The notes: a model not told the origin generated them from the letters alone. Shown: positions 8,194 through 16,513, counted from the first letter of the stretch. The stretch is DNA of 64,000 nucleotides from Micromonospora lupini str. Lupac 08 (GCF_000297395.2 NZ_HF570108.1:5503700-5567699); one strand, 5' to 3'. Made by a program: numbers and translations.

Positions 8194-8691
8194 ATGGCGG
8201 TACCGGACTACATCGTGCGGATGCGCAAGCACATCGGTCATGACCTGCTGTGGCTGCCCAGCGTCAGCGCGGTGATCCGCAACGACGCCGGTGAGCTGCT
8301 GCTCGGCCAACGCGCCGACGACGGACGGTGGTCGATCATCAGCGGCTTCGTCGAGTCGGGCGAGCAGCCGGCCGCCGCGCTGCTGCGGGAGGTGCGGGAG
8401 GAGACGGGACTGGACGTGGCGCCGGTCCGGATGTCCAGTGCCGTCTCGCACCCGCACACCTACCCCAACGGGGACCAGTGCGAAATTCTCAACCTGGGCT
8501 TCCTCTGCCGGGTGGTCTCCGGCACCGCGCGGGTCAACGACGACGAGTCGGTGGCCGTGCGGTGGTTTCCGCTGGACCGGCTGCCCGAGTTGACCCCACA
8601 CGACCTGCTGGTCATCGCCTACGCGCTGCGCGACAACCCGTTGGCCGGCTACCTGCCGCCCGGCACGAACTGGGAGGACATTCCCACCTGA
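8194..8691 (+). CDS. Nudix hydrolase
   Basis: A 165-residue pyrophosphohydrolase acting on a nucleoside-diphosphate-linked substrate. The Nudix box is complete at about residues 50-72: GFVESGEQPAAALLREVREETGLD, with the metal-binding REVREE core. The N-terminal MRKHIGHDLLWLPSVSAVI and the following HPHTYPNGDQCEILNLGFLCRV place it in the MutT-like/ADP-ribose group, but the substrate cannot be read from sequence. The start is set by the leaderless TATGAT promoter; the longer frame upstream is a shadow of the M48 gene. It ends 11 bases from the convergent AraC-type regulator. Confidence 0.85.
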   Translation: MAVPDYIVRMRKHIGHDLLWLPSVSAVIRNDAGELLLGQRADDGRWSIISGFVESGEQPAAALLREVREETGLDVAPVRMSSAVSHPHTYPNGDQCEILNLGFLCRVVSGTARVNDDESVAVRWFPLDRLPELTPHDLLVIAYALRDNPLAGYLPPGTNWEDIPT

Positions 8692-8701
8692 GCCGCGCCC
8701 G

Positions 8702-9568
8702 TCAGGCCACGACCCGCTCGACGGGGATCCACAGTTCGGCGTCCGCCGTGGTCCCGTCCGTGGACACCCGCACCCGGGAGATCTCCGGTCCGGGTCGGCT
8801 GCGGTACGGGTTGGACGGGAACCACTGGGTGAAGACGTCCCGCCACAGGTACTGCACGGCCTGCGGGAACGCGCCGGAGGTGGTGAACACGGCCCACGTT
8901 CCGGCCGCCACCGGAAGCGCGTCCAGGTCCTCCGGTGGGGTGCCGCCGGTGACCACCCCGTGCCAGTAGTCCAACTCGCTGCCCTCGGCCCGATCGTCGG
9001 CGAGGTTGTCGCTGACGTTGACGATCCCGGCCGGCTCCTGATCGGAGAGCGCCTCGATCCGGGCCGTCGTCTCCCGGTCGATGCCGCGGATGAACGCGAC
9101 GATCGCCGGGTTCATCCCCTCGTGCACCAGCGGGACCCGGGCCCTGCGCCCCACCAGCGCGAACGCGTCCTTGGTGACGATTCGGTACTCCATGCTGCCA
9201 CTCCCTTCCACGGTGAGTCGGAAGGACATCCGGGGCTGGGCGCGCAGCGCTGCCCCCGTACGCCGAGCTTCTCCCGGCCCCACGCCGTGCACGGCGTGGA
9301 ACGCCCGGGCGAACGCCTCGGCCGATCCGTAGCCGTGCCGCACGGCGACGTCGAGCAACGTCCGCTCCCCCGCCAGCACGTCCGCCCCGGCGACGGTGAG
9401 CCGACGCCGACGGATGTACTCCGACAGCGGCATGCCGGCCAGCGCGGAGAACAGCCGCCGGAAGTGGTACTCCGATGTCAGCGCGATCCGCGCCAGGTCG
9501 GCCACCTCGATCTGCTCGTCGAGGTGCCGCTCGATGTGCGCCATGGCCTCGTTGAGCCGCTCCAGCAC
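8702..9568 (-). CDS. AraC-family regulator with GyrI-like effector domain
   Basis: A 288-residue transcription factor. The first 100 residues form the two helix-turn-helix AraC module (IEVADLARIALTSEYHFRRLFSALAG, then LLDVAVRHGYGSAEAFARAFHAVHG). The remainder, from MEYRIVTKDAFALVGRRARVP, is a GyrI/Rob-type ligand-binding domain ending in AELWIPVERVVA. It resembles Rob and SoxS-like regulators fused to a small-molecule sensor. The GTG at 9568 is chosen because AAGGAGG lies five bases upstream; the frame stays open far further but reads as a shadow. Target and ligand are unknown. It faces the Nudix gene and lies downstream of the epoxide hydrolase group on the same strand. Confidence 0.88.
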   Translation of the reverse strand: MLERLNEAMAHIERHLDEQIEVADLARIALTSEYHFRRLFSALAGMPLSEYIRRRRLTVAGADVLAGERTLLDVAVRHGYGSAEAFARAFHAVHGVGPGEARRTGAALRAQPRMSFRLTVEGSGSMEYRIVTKDAFALVGRRARVPLVHEGMNPAIVAFIRGIDRETTARIEALSDQEPAGIVNVSDNLADDRAEGSELDYWHGVVTGGTPPEDLDALPVAAGTWAVFTTSGAFPQAVQYLWRDVFTQWFPSNPYRSRPGPEISRVRVSTDGTTADAELWIPVERVVA

Positions 9569-9657
9569 CCGGGCCTCCTTCCCCCTACGAGCAGCAACGC
9601 TAGGCGGCAGGGCAGGGAGCCCACCCGACATCCGGTGCCCGCAACGATCGGGTGGGA

Positions 9658-10230
9658 TCAGCGGGGCGGCTGCTGCATGATCCAGGTGGGCACGGGCTCC
9701 GGCAGCAACGCCACCACGTCCCAGCCGGCGCGTCGGTACAGATCCACGTTGCCCGGCTTGCTGGTCTCCAGGATCGCCGGCAGACCGTCGGCGGCGGCGC
9801 GTTCGAGGCCGGCCCGCATGACGGCACGACCCCAACCGCGTCCGGCGCTGTCGGGGTGCGTGCCCAGGACGCCGAGATACCAGAACGGGTGCGCCGGCAG
9901 GACGGTGTGCAGGGCCTCCTCGTAGCCCCGCACCCGGGCCAGCACGTCGGCCGGGTAGTCGGGGGCGAGGTCGGCGTCCGGCGACTCGTGCCCGGCGGCC
10001 GGAGGCTCCCAGATGGCGACCGACGCGCCCCCGGCGATCGTCCAGATCGACGACCGGTGCACCCGCTTGTCGAAGAGGTGCCCGAAGAAGGCGGCGGCGT
10101 AGCGCGGGTAGGTCGCGTCGTCGGGAAACAGGTGCCGCAGGATGGGGTCCTTGACGAAGGCGGCAACCAGCGTGCCGACCACGGCATCGCGGTTCGTTGG
10201 CGTGGCGAGAGTGATCTCGGGCGCTGTCAC
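9658..10230 (-). CDS. GNAT-family N-acetyltransferase
   Basis: A 190-residue acetyl-CoA-dependent acyltransferase. The acetyl-CoA loop is seen as LGVLGTHPDSAGRGWGRAVMRAGLERA, followed by the beta-strand and helix ILETSKPGNVDLYRRAGWDVV that complete motifs A and B. N-terminal sequence ATPTNRDAVVGTLVAAFVKDPILRHLFPDD is typical of the puromycin-acetyltransferase-like subgroup. The substrate is unknown. The GTG at 10230 is favoured by TAGTCT eight bases upstream, fitting leaderless initiation. It follows the thioredoxin-like gene by 35 bases and may share its transcript. Confidence 0.85.
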   Translation of the reverse strand: MTAPEITLATPTNRDAVVGTLVAAFVKDPILRHLFPDDATYPRYAAAFFGHLFDKRVHRSSIWTIAGGASVAIWEPPAAGHESPDADLAPDYPADVLARVRGYEEALHTVLPAHPFWYLGVLGTHPDSAGRGWGRAVMRAGLERAAADGLPAILETSKPGNVDLYRRAGWDVVALLPEPVPTWIMQQPPR

Positions 10231-10265
10231 AGTGGACGAGACTATCGCGGACGGTGCGCGCAGGC

Positions 10266-11207
10266 TCACCCGAACGTGAAGGCGTACGCCGCCGCGCCGG
10301 GCTCGTCGAACGTGATCTCCAGGGTCCGCTCCCGGACCGCATCCTGCTGGCGTACGAGCTGGTAGAGACGCCCGTCGGCCAGGACGCCGTTGCCGTCGGG
10401 GTCGACGTCGACGCCGTGCGACGGACCGGGAGCCTCCCCGTCGAGGAGCACGCGGAACGGGACCGGCCGCCCCGCCCCGGGGGCCAGCACGAGATGCGCG
10501 TCGCGGGCGTGGAACCGGAAGGCGATGCTGCCGCCGGCCCGGTCGAGGGCGACGCGCTCCGACCCGATCGTCCACTCCCCCGCCAGGGCCCACTGGTTGA
10601 GGGCCAGGCTCGCGGGGAGGTCGTAGGCGCGGCGTTCGTCGAGCGCCGCGCCGTTGGGCGACGCGAAGTGGTCGCCGCGACGGAATCCGAGGTACGTCTC
10701 GGGCGTGCGCAGACTGTCCCAGTCGGCCGCCGCCTCCGGGCCGGTGCCGTTGACGGGTACGGGGTTCCGCTCGATGCCGAGCAGGTGCTGAAGGGTCCGC
10801 TCGGACTGCTCGTAGCGCCCCTCACCGAAGTGCTCGTCGCGGATGACGCCGTCGGTGTCGACGAAGTACAGCGCCGGCCAGTACTGGTTGGCGAAGGCGC
10901 TCCAGATCGCGTAGTCGTTGTCGACGGCGACCGGGTAGTCGATCGAACGCGCCGCGACCGCCCGGCGCACCCAGTCGACCTCGTGCTCGAAGGTGAACTC
11001 CGGCGTGTGCACCCCGACGACGACGAGGCCGTCGTCGCGGTAGGCCTGCGACCAGGCGCGGACGTACGGTTCCTGACGCAGCCAGTTGATGCAGGTGAGC
11101 GTCCAGAAGTTCACGAGCACGACGCGACCGCGCAACTCGGCGGGGCCGAGCGGCTCGGAGTTGAGCCACTCGACCGCGCCGTTCAGCGGAGGCAGGTGCA
11201 CGGCCAT
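10266..11207 (-). CDS. DipZ/TlpA-like thioredoxin-fold protein lacking the resolving cysteine
   Basis: A 313-residue protein: a thioredoxin-like domain (residues 1-145) followed by a jelly-roll-like domain (residues 160-313) as in the C-terminal half of mycobacterial DipZ. The active-site segment reads NFWTLTCINW, with Cys39 at the position of the second segment of family motif WTxxCIN(C); the partner cysteine is tryptophan here. No other cysteine is evident in the domain, so disulfide exchange by the usual two-cysteine route is not possible. No signal peptide is apparent. The ATG directly abuts the stop codon of the epoxide hydrolase gene, implying translational coupling. A peroxidase-like one-cysteine role is one possibility. 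Confidence 0.75.
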   Translation of the reverse strand: MAVHLPPLNGAVEWLNSEPLGPAELRGRVVLVNFWTLTCINWLRQEPYVRAWSQAYRDDGLVVVGVHTPEFTFEHEVDWVRRAVAARSIDYPVAVDNDYAIWSAFANQYWPALYFVDTDGVIRDEHFGEGRYEQSERTLQHLLGIERNPVPVNGTGPEAAADWDSLRTPETYLGFRRGDHFASPNGAALDERRAYDLPASLALNQWALAGEWTIGSERVALDRAGGSIAFRFHARDAHLVLAPGAGRPVPFRVLLDGEAPGPSHGVDVDPDGNGVLADGRLYQLVRQQDAVRERTLEITFDEPGAAAYAFTFG

Positions 11208-12434
11208 CTAGCGCAGCGACCGGAAGGCGGTCCGCAGTTCCTCGGAGAAGATCTTCGGCTGCTCCCAGGCCGCGAAGTGCCCGCCCACGTCGAGCTTGTT
11301 GAAGTAGATGAGGTTCGGGTACGCCTGCTCGGCCCAACTCTGCGGGGCCTCGTACAGCTCGTCCGGGAAGACGCTCACGGCGACCGGGACGTTCACGCCC
11401 TTGGCGGCGAAGAACGACAGCTTGTTCTCCGCGTACAGCCGGGACGCGGAGATCGCGGTGTTCGTCAACCAGTAGAGCGAGATGTTGTCCAGGATGTCGT
11501 CACGGGTCAGGCCCGCCTGCGCCCCGTCGAAGACCTGCGCGATGAGGGCCAGGCTCTTCGCGTCGTGGTCGAGCAGGAAGGACGCCAGGCCGGCCGGAGA
11601 ATCCGCCAGGCCGGTGAGCGTCTGCGGACGCGTCGCCATCATGAGGGCGTACGCGACGTGCTTCCAGACGTAGTTGGCCTCCTCGGCGGCACGCATCTCG
11701 TCGGCGGACAGGCCGGAGGGCAGCGAGCCCATGGCGTTGTTCGCGCCTGTGGTGTCGCCCTGGAACAACAGGTCGATCTCGGGTGGAATCGCGCCGGGCA
11801 TGTTGGTGTGGATGCCGAGCAGTTCCGGAGGCGCCTGGATGCCCATCTGGTCCACGATGACAGCGCCCCAGTCGCCGCCCTGGGCGACGAACCGCGAGTA
11901 GCCGAGACGCTTCATCAGCTCGGTCCACGCGGAGGCGATCTTCTGCGGGTTCCAGCCCGCCACCGTTGGCTTGCCCGAGAACCCGTGACCGGGCAGCGAC
12001 GGGATCACCAGGTGGAAGGCGTCCGAGGCGCTGCCGCCGTGAGCGGTGGGGTCGGTGAGCGGCTCGATGATCTTCAACTGCTCGATCACCGAACCGGGCC
12101 ACCCGTGGGTGACGATGAGCGGCAGCGCGTCCTCGTGCTTCGAGCGCACGTGGATGAAGTGGATGTCCACCCCGTCGATCGTGGTCATGAACTGCGGTAG
12201 CGCGTTCAGCCGTGATTCGACCTTGCGCCAGTCGTACTCCTTTTCCCAATAACGCGCGACGGCCTGGATCGTCGCGAGTGGCACGCCCTGCGACTGGTCG
12301 TCGACGATTTCCTTGTCCGGCCAGCGGGTGGCCGCGATCCGCCTTTTCATGTCGTCCAGGTCCGCCTGGGGGATATCCACCGTGAAGGGCCGGATCTCCG
12401 TGGTGCCGGGACGTGCCTTCGTCTTGACAGCCAT
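11208..12434 (-). CDS. epoxide hydrolase (EHN-domain alpha/beta hydrolase)
   Basis: A 408-residue alpha/beta hydrolase that opens epoxides by a two-step ester mechanism. The N-terminal epoxide-hydrolase domain (IRPFTVDIPQADLDDMKRRI) is followed by the oxyanion motif HGWPGS (residues 110-115), SLPGHGFSGKP, and the nucleophile Asp188 in AQGGDWGAV. The catalytic histidine is in DVGGHFAAWEQP near the end. Tyrosines of the lid region are plausible but not pinned down. GAGGAAG lies six bases ahead of the ATG at 12434. It heads a probable operon with the thioredoxin-like gene and the acetyltransferase, and lies near soxR, hinting at a detoxification cluster. Confidence 0.9.
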   Translation of the reverse strand: MAVKTKARPGTTEIRPFTVDIPQADLDDMKRRIAATRWPDKEIVDDQSQGVPLATIQAVARYWEKEYDWRKVESRLNALPQFMTTIDGVDIHFIHVRSKHEDALPLIVTHGWPGSVIEQLKIIEPLTDPTAHGGSASDAFHLVIPSLPGHGFSGKPTVAGWNPQKIASAWTELMKRLGYSRFVAQGGDWGAVIVDQMGIQAPPELLGIHTNMPGAIPPEIDLLFQGDTTGANNAMGSLPSGLSADEMRAAEEANYVWKHVAYALMMATRPQTLTGLADSPAGLASFLLDHDAKSLALIAQVFDGAQAGLTRDDILDNISLYWLTNTAISASRLYAENKLSFFAAKGVNVPVAVSVFPDELYEAPQSWAEQAYPNLIYFNKLDVGGHFAAWEQPKIFSEELRTAFRSLR

Positions 12435-12596
12435 GCGTGCTTCCTCTCTGTCGGAGTTGGTGCCTCGCGAGGGGAATCATGGGGTGAGGGCACTGCCCGA
12501 GCTTGTGCGCCAATTCGGAATGGGCACGCCGCCGCCATATCTCGGAGCCTAGAACGCGGTCTTCGAGCGCGTGGCGATACGAGCAGACGGCAGTGG

Positions 12597-13055
12597 TCAG
12601 TCCGTCTGCGGCAGGCGGCGTGCGCCGGGGCCTTCGCGGCCGAGCACGTCGCGCGGGTTGGTCAGGTGGCAGGACCGCAGCGAGAGGCAGCCGCAGCCGA
12701 TGCATTCGGTGAGGTCGTCCCGCAGCGCCTGGAGGTGTGCGATGCGGGCGTCGAGTTCGGTGCGCCAGGCCGCGGACAGCCGGGTCCAGTCGTCATGGGT
12801 CGGGGTGCGTTCGCTGGGGAGCTGGTCCAGGGCTTCCCGGATCGCCGTCAGCGAGATGCCGACGCGCTGCGACGCCCGGATGAACGCGACCCGGCGCAGG
12901 GTGTCGCGAGCGTACCGACGTTGGTTGCTTGCCGTCCGGGTGCTGCGGATGAGGCCCTTGCGCTCGTAGAAGTGCAGCGCGGAGATGGCCACGCCACTGC
13001 GGTCGGCGACCTGCCCGACGCTGAGTTCGTGGAATGCGGTGCGGGCCCTGGGCAT
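12597..13055 (-). CDS. soxR: SoxR, [2Fe-2S] redox-sensing MerR-family regulator
   Basis: A 152-residue MerR-type activator that responds to redox-cycling compounds through an iron-sulfur cluster. The N-terminal winged helix is LSVGQVADRSGVAISALHFYERKGLI, followed by SNQRRYARDTLRRVAFI. The cluster ligands are Cys118, Cys121, Cys123 and Cys129 in CIGCGCLSLRSC, matching C-x2-C-x-C-x5-C exactly. In actinomycetes SoxR responds directly to endogenous redox-active antibiotics and controls a small set of oxidoreductases and transporters. The start at 13055 is leaderless: TAGGGT, six bases, ATG. The SoxR box lies between it and the divergent NmrA-like gene, so autoregulation is likely. Confidence 0.95.
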   Translation of the reverse strand: MPRARTAFHELSVGQVADRSGVAISALHFYERKGLIRSTRTASNQRRYARDTLRRVAFIRASQRVGISLTAIREALDQLPSERTPTHDDWTRLSAAWRTELDARIAHLQALRDDLTECIGCGCLSLRSCHLTNPRDVLGREGPGARRLPQTD

Positions 13056-13061
13056 GGCCCG

Positions 13062-13067
13062 ACCCTA
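13062..13067 (-). promoter_or_regulatory. -10 element TAGGGT of soxR, leaderless
   Basis: On the minus strand TAGGGT lies exactly six bases ahead of the soxR ATG. The SoxR box begins six bases upstream of this hexamer and would overlap the spacer and -35 region. Confidence 0.5.
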
Positions 13068-13072
13068 ACGCT

Positions 13073-13096
13073 TGCCCTCAACCATGGTTGAGGGCA
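13073..13096. promoter_or_regulatory. SoxR box
   Basis: A perfect 24-base palindrome with arms TGCCCTCAACCA/TGGTTGAGGGCA. The core CCTCAAC...GTTGAGG matches the known actinobacterial and enterobacterial SoxR operator pattern. Rightward, TTGCCC (13072-13077) and CAGACT (13097-13102) would form -35 and -10 elements with the 19-base spacer expected of MerR-type activation, so the box sits inside the promoter of the NmrA-like gene. Confidence 0.9.
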
Positions 13097-13140
13097 CAGA
13101 CTCGGCGTCGTCCCCGAACCGCTATCGAGGAGGCCGCACC

Positions 13141-14019
13141 GTGACCACCGTTCTCGTCATCGGCGCCACCGGTAAGCAGGGCGGCGCTGTCGCCGAACTC
13201 CTGCTCGACCACGGCCACGACGTCACCGCCTACGTGCGGTCGCCCGAGTCACCGTCCGCCGTGGCACTGGCCACCGCCGGCGTACGCCTCGCCGTCGGTG
13301 ACCTGGCCGATGCGCGGGCGCTCGCCAACGCCGCACACGGCGCCGACGCGATCTTCGGCCTGTCCGTGCCGTTCGGCGCCGGCGGCAGGGACGAGGAGGT
13401 CGCCCAGGGTCGCCTCCTGGTGGACACCGCGGCGCGGGCCGACGCGCATCTCGTCTACTCCTCCGTGCGCGGCGCCGACCGGATGGTCGTCACCGACATC
13501 GACCACGCCGACAGCAAGCAGCTCGTCGAGGCGTACCTGCGGGAACGGCGGGTCCCCGCCACAGTCCTCGGGCCGGTGTACTTCATGGAGAACGCCCTGA
13601 ACGTCGGGTTCAGCCGCCTCACCGACGGCGTCCTGGCCAACCCGCTCTCCCCGGGCAAGCCGCTGGACCAGGTGACCGTCCGGGACATCGCCGGCCTCGC
13701 CGTGCACGCCATCGAGCACCCCGACCGGTTCGTCGGGGAGCGGATCGACATCGTCTCCGACCGGGTGACCGGCGAGGAGGCGGCCCTCATCCTCGGCGAC
13801 GTGCTCGGCCGCGAGATCCCGTACCGGCGGATGCCGCTGGACCAGGTCCGGCAGTGGGCCGGCGACGAGATCGCCGACATGTTCCAACGCTTCGAGGACA
13901 CCACCGACTTCGCCGACATAGACGCGCTGCACGCCCGCTACCCGGACGTCACCTGGCACAGCTACGCCGACTGGGCCCGCACGGTGGACTGGGACCACGT
14001 CCTGCGCAGCGCGTCCTAG
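13141..14019 (+). CDS. NmrA-like NAD(P)-binding oxidoreductase, SoxR target
   Basis: A 292-residue atypical short-chain dehydrogenase. The nucleotide loop is VLVIGATGKQGGAVAELLLDHG, with VTAYVRSPES after the second strand and GADAIFGLSVPFG next. VYSSVRGADR and the segment RRVPATVLGPVYFMENALN follow the NmrA/HSCARG pattern. The C-terminus (YPDVTWHSYADWARTVDWDHVL) is typical of sugar-epimerase-like members. GTG at 13141 has GAGGAGG seven bases upstream. A NAD-dependent epimerase/dehydratase-like protein is among the SoxR-regulated genes described in Streptomyces coelicolor, which fits the SoxR box here. The reaction is unknown; quinone or antibiotic reduction is a reasonable guess. Confidence 0.85.
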   Translation: MTTVLVIGATGKQGGAVAELLLDHGHDVTAYVRSPESPSAVALATAGVRLAVGDLADARALANAAHGADAIFGLSVPFGAGGRDEEVAQGRLLVDTAARADAHLVYSSVRGADRMVVTDIDHADSKQLVEAYLRERRVPATVLGPVYFMENALNVGFSRLTDGVLANPLSPGKPLDQVTVRDIAGLAVHAIEHPDRFVGERIDIVSDRVTGEEAALILGDVLGREIPYRRMPLDQVRQWAGDEIADMFQRFEDTTDFADIDALHARYPDVTWHSYADWARTVDWDHVLRSAS

Positions 14020-14138
14020 GCCGTGATCTCGCCTTCCGTGAAACCGGCCTATCCCGGGCCCCGGAACACCCCGATGTCAGGGAAGCCGAGTGGATCAACT
14101 GCATCGCGGGCAGGTCCCGGCGTAGGGCTGTCGGTTTG

Positions 14139-14585
14139 TCAGGGCATGCCGGCGTACCGCAGCGGGAGCGGAGGTCGTGGCCGGCGCCAGACGACGTACG
14201 CCAGGATGGCGGCGACGGCCAGGAGTGCCACACCGATGAGGGCGATGAACCATCTCGATCGGTTGCCGATCTCCTGCACACCGAAGCAGGGGTCGCTCTC
14301 GGCATAGGCGACTCGGATGCGATCGCCGGTGGTCACGGCTCGGTTCGCCTTGACCGCCACGGGAAACCGCACGTCACACGTCTCGCCGCGGCTGGTCGTG
14401 AATTTAACCGTGACGAACGTTCGCGCACCGCGATGCTCGACCTCTCGCACCACGGCCGACGCCTCCGCCGCCCGACGGTGCACCACGATCGACCAGATCC
14501 CGAGGCCCGTGAGCGTCATCGCGAAGACGAGATAGAACGCCGAGAACACCCGCAGGAAGGTTCGGCTCGGGCGTCGACGGTTCAT
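14139..14585 (-). CDS. DUF3592-type membrane protein
   Basis: A 148-residue protein with two membrane helices (LRVFSAFYLVFAMTLTGLGIWSIVV near the N-terminus and WFIALIGVALLAVAAILAYVVW near the C-terminus) around an extracytoplasmic beta-rich domain. That domain contains VVREVEHRGARTFVTVKFTTSRGETCDVRFPV and GDRIRVAYAESDPCFGVQ, the pattern of DUF3592 proteins, whose function is unknown. Two cysteines (in ETCDV and DPCFG) could form a disulfide. The ATG at 14585 is chosen because the longer frame upstream has arginine/proline-rich shadow composition. It is transcribed away from the expansin-like gene. Confidence 0.7.
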   Translation of the reverse strand: MNRRRPSRTFLRVFSAFYLVFAMTLTGLGIWSIVVHRRAAEASAVVREVEHRGARTFVTVKFTTSRGETCDVRFPVAVKANRAVTTGDRIRVAYAESDPCFGVQEIGNRSRWFIALIGVALLAVAAILAYVVWRRPRPPLPLRYAGMP

Positions 14586-14784
14586 GGCCGGAACTCTAGG
14601 AGGAACCTGCAACGGGACCTTCTTGCCGAACTGCGGCGAATAACGCGCGGGCGACCGTGTCCGTCGGCCCCGCGGTCCCTGCGGTCGCGCCGCCGCAACG
14701 GACCGCTTCCTCGCCGATCCGGTGGGTGACCATGCGCTCCACGGCTTTGCGCTGCCGCAGCGGAGTGCGGCAACATCAGCCGCC

Positions 14785-15708
14785 GTGACGGCAGCACCAG
14801 GCACGGATCCGGAAAACGCCACCCCGGCCGGCGACAACGGCACGACCCGGTTGAGTCGACGGGTCAGGCACTGGCTGGCCGGCGCCGGGGTCGCCGCCCT
14901 GGCCGCCGTACTCGGCGTCACCCTCGCCGTACGCGGCGGTGCCACCCCGGCCTGCGCCGCGCCGCCCACGGGCACCACCGTCCACAAGGGAACGGCGAGT
15001 TTCTACGAGGCGGGCCGCTCGGGCGGTACCTGCTCGTTCCCGAGCCCTCCCGCGGACCGACTCTACGTGGCACTGGGCTCGTCGCAGTACGCCGGTGCGG
15101 CGGCCTGCGGCAGCTACCTGGACGTCAGTGGCCCGAAGGGCACGGTCCGGGTGATGGTCATGGACCAGTGCGGCGGGTGCGGGACCAGCAAGATCGACCT
15201 CTCCGACGAGGCGTTCGCCCGGATCGCCGACCGGGCGCAGGGCATCGCGCCTGTGACGTACCGGGCGGTGGTGAACCCGCCGCTCGACGGCGGTCTCACC
15301 TTCCGGATGAAGGGCGGCGCGTCGAAGTACTGGTTCGCCGTGCAGGTCGGCAACCACGGCAACCCGCTGCGCTCGGTCGAGGCGAAGGGGTCGAGCGGCG
15401 GCTTCCGCAAGGCGGCCCGCCAGGTCGACAACTACTGGACCGTCGAAGACGGGGTCGGCCCCGGGCCGTACAGCATCAGGGTCACCGACGTGTACGGCCA
15501 CCAGGCGACCGCCACCGCCATCAGGATGGTCACGAAGCAGGTCCAGCGCAGCACCGCCTCCCTCGTCTCTCCGACGCCGAGCAGCTCACCCTCGGCCACG
15601 CCGAGCCCCACGGTCGCGCCCTCAACGACCCCGGCGGAGTCGGCCGCACCAACGGCGACAGTCGAAGCCCTCGCCGGCGCCGGACCACTCGGCGCCCCTG
15701 GCTGCTGA
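14785..15708 (+). CDS. secreted expansin-like protein (double-psi barrel plus CBM63-like domain)
   Basis: A protein of about 307 residues resembling bacterial expansins, which loosen plant cell walls without hydrolysis. Residues 28-50 form a signal anchor (WLAGAGVAALAAVLGVTLAV). The double-psi beta-barrel runs from GTASFYEAGRSGGTCSFP through AACGSYLDVSGPKGTVRVMVMDQCGGCGTSKIDLSDEAF, with paired cysteines and the family Asp in MDQCGGC. A second domain (FRMKGGASKYWFAVQVGNHGNPLRSVEAK and KAARQVDNYWTVEDG) carries the aromatic residues of the cellulose-binding expansin domain. The tail is a Ser/Thr/Pro linker. GTG at 14785 or a start at 14722 are both possible. It fits the plant-polymer theme with the glycosidases nearby. 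Confidence 0.82.
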   Translation: MTAAPGTDPENATPAGDNGTTRLSRRVRHWLAGAGVAALAAVLGVTLAVRGGATPACAAPPTGTTVHKGTASFYEAGRSGGTCSFPSPPADRLYVALGSSQYAGAAACGSYLDVSGPKGTVRVMVMDQCGGCGTSKIDLSDEAFARIADRAQGIAPVTYRAVVNPPLDGGLTFRMKGGASKYWFAVQVGNHGNPLRSVEAKGSSGGFRKAARQVDNYWTVEDGVGPGPYSIRVTDVYGHQATATAIRMVTKQVQRSTASLVSPTPSSSPSATPSPTVAPSTTPAESAAPTATVEALAGAGPLGAPGC

Positions 15709-15778
15709 CCGCTTGCCCCCTGACTGCCCTGGTCACGGCAGCACGATGAGCGGCGGGCTGGCCACGGTCCGCGCTGGC

Positions 15779-15784
15779 TAGACT
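15779..15784 (+). promoter_or_regulatory. -10 element TAGACT, leaderless start
   Basis: TAGACT, six bases (GCCCGG), then GTG at 15791. The same TAGACT/CAGACT-GCCCGG-start string recurs at 22280, supporting it as a real promoter signature. Confidence 0.55.
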
Positions 15785-15790
15785 GCCCGG

Positions 15791-16513
15791 GTGGCCGATG
15801 TCCTGAGGCTTGAGCCGCTGCTGTTCCCCGCCGAGTTCACGTCCCACCGCATGCGGCTCCTCATCAATGGCCTCGACGTCGTGGCCGCGGCGTACCCGCC
15901 GGACGGCTTCCACCGACAGCCGGTAGCGGGATTCGCGCCCTCGTGGCTACTGGGACCGGACGGGCTCACTGCCACACCGGAAGCCCGAGAGGTCGCGGTA
16001 GGCGGATCCGACATGAGCGAGGACCAGTTGACGGTCCACGTCAGCCAGGCCGGCTCTGACGTGATCTGGGATCGCTGGCGTCTCAGAGTCATCGACCGTG
16101 TGCACAAGGAGGGGCCGGAGGTCGGGCTGGGCAGCTTCCGGTTCGACTCGCACGCGTACGCGGACGAGATAGCCCAAGCGGCGGAACGCGCCGCCCGAAC
16201 GTGGCCGGCGCGGTCGGTTGCCGAGAACCTCCAGGCCACGCTGTGCCGTGAAGGGTGGGGGCAGGACGGCGGAGCCTGGATTCGCCGCTACGTAGCGATT
16301 CGCGCGCCCCATGATCGCCCGGAGGTGGTCGAGATCAGCTACTACGCCCGCGACCTGAGCGGACTGCGTTATGAACTACCGGGTAGATACGTCGTGACCT
16401 TCCCGGTCGACGATACCGACCCGGACGTTCAGGCCCAGGCCATCGCACACCGGCTGGGCGATGAGGATCTCAAGCCGATATCGGTCCACCAGCCTCGTCG
16501 ACGACACCGCTGA
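15791..16513 (+). CDS. hypothetical protein, 240 residues
   Basis: No family recognised. The protein is mixed alpha/beta with no signal peptide or membrane helix. Two halves are visible: residues 1-130 with FPAEFTSHRMRLLINGLDVVAAAYPPDGFH and VIWDRWRLRVIDRVHKEGPEVGLGSFRFD, and residues 130-240 with ARTWPARSVAENLQATLCREGW and VVEISYYARDLSGLRYELPGRYVVTFP. The first half suggests a ligand or immunity-type fold; this is impression only. The GTG at 15791 is supported by the leaderless -10 six bases upstream. It ends 81 bases before another hypothetical gene on the same strand. Confidence 0.7.
   Translation: MADVLRLEPLLFPAEFTSHRMRLLINGLDVVAAAYPPDGFHRQPVAGFAPSWLLGPDGLTATPEAREVAVGGSDMSEDQLTVHVSQAGSDVIWDRWRLRVIDRVHKEGPEVGLGSFRFDSHAYADEIAQAAERAARTWPARSVAENLQATLCREGWGQDGGAWIRRYVAIRAPHDRPEVVEISYYARDLSGLRYELPGRYVVTFPVDDTDPDVQAQAIAHRLGDEDLKPISVHQPRRRHR

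Noticed and set aside
10254..12200. Plus-strand open frame of 648 codons opposite the epoxide hydrolase group
   Set aside because: Antisense shadow; the minus-strand frames carry clear catalytic motifs.
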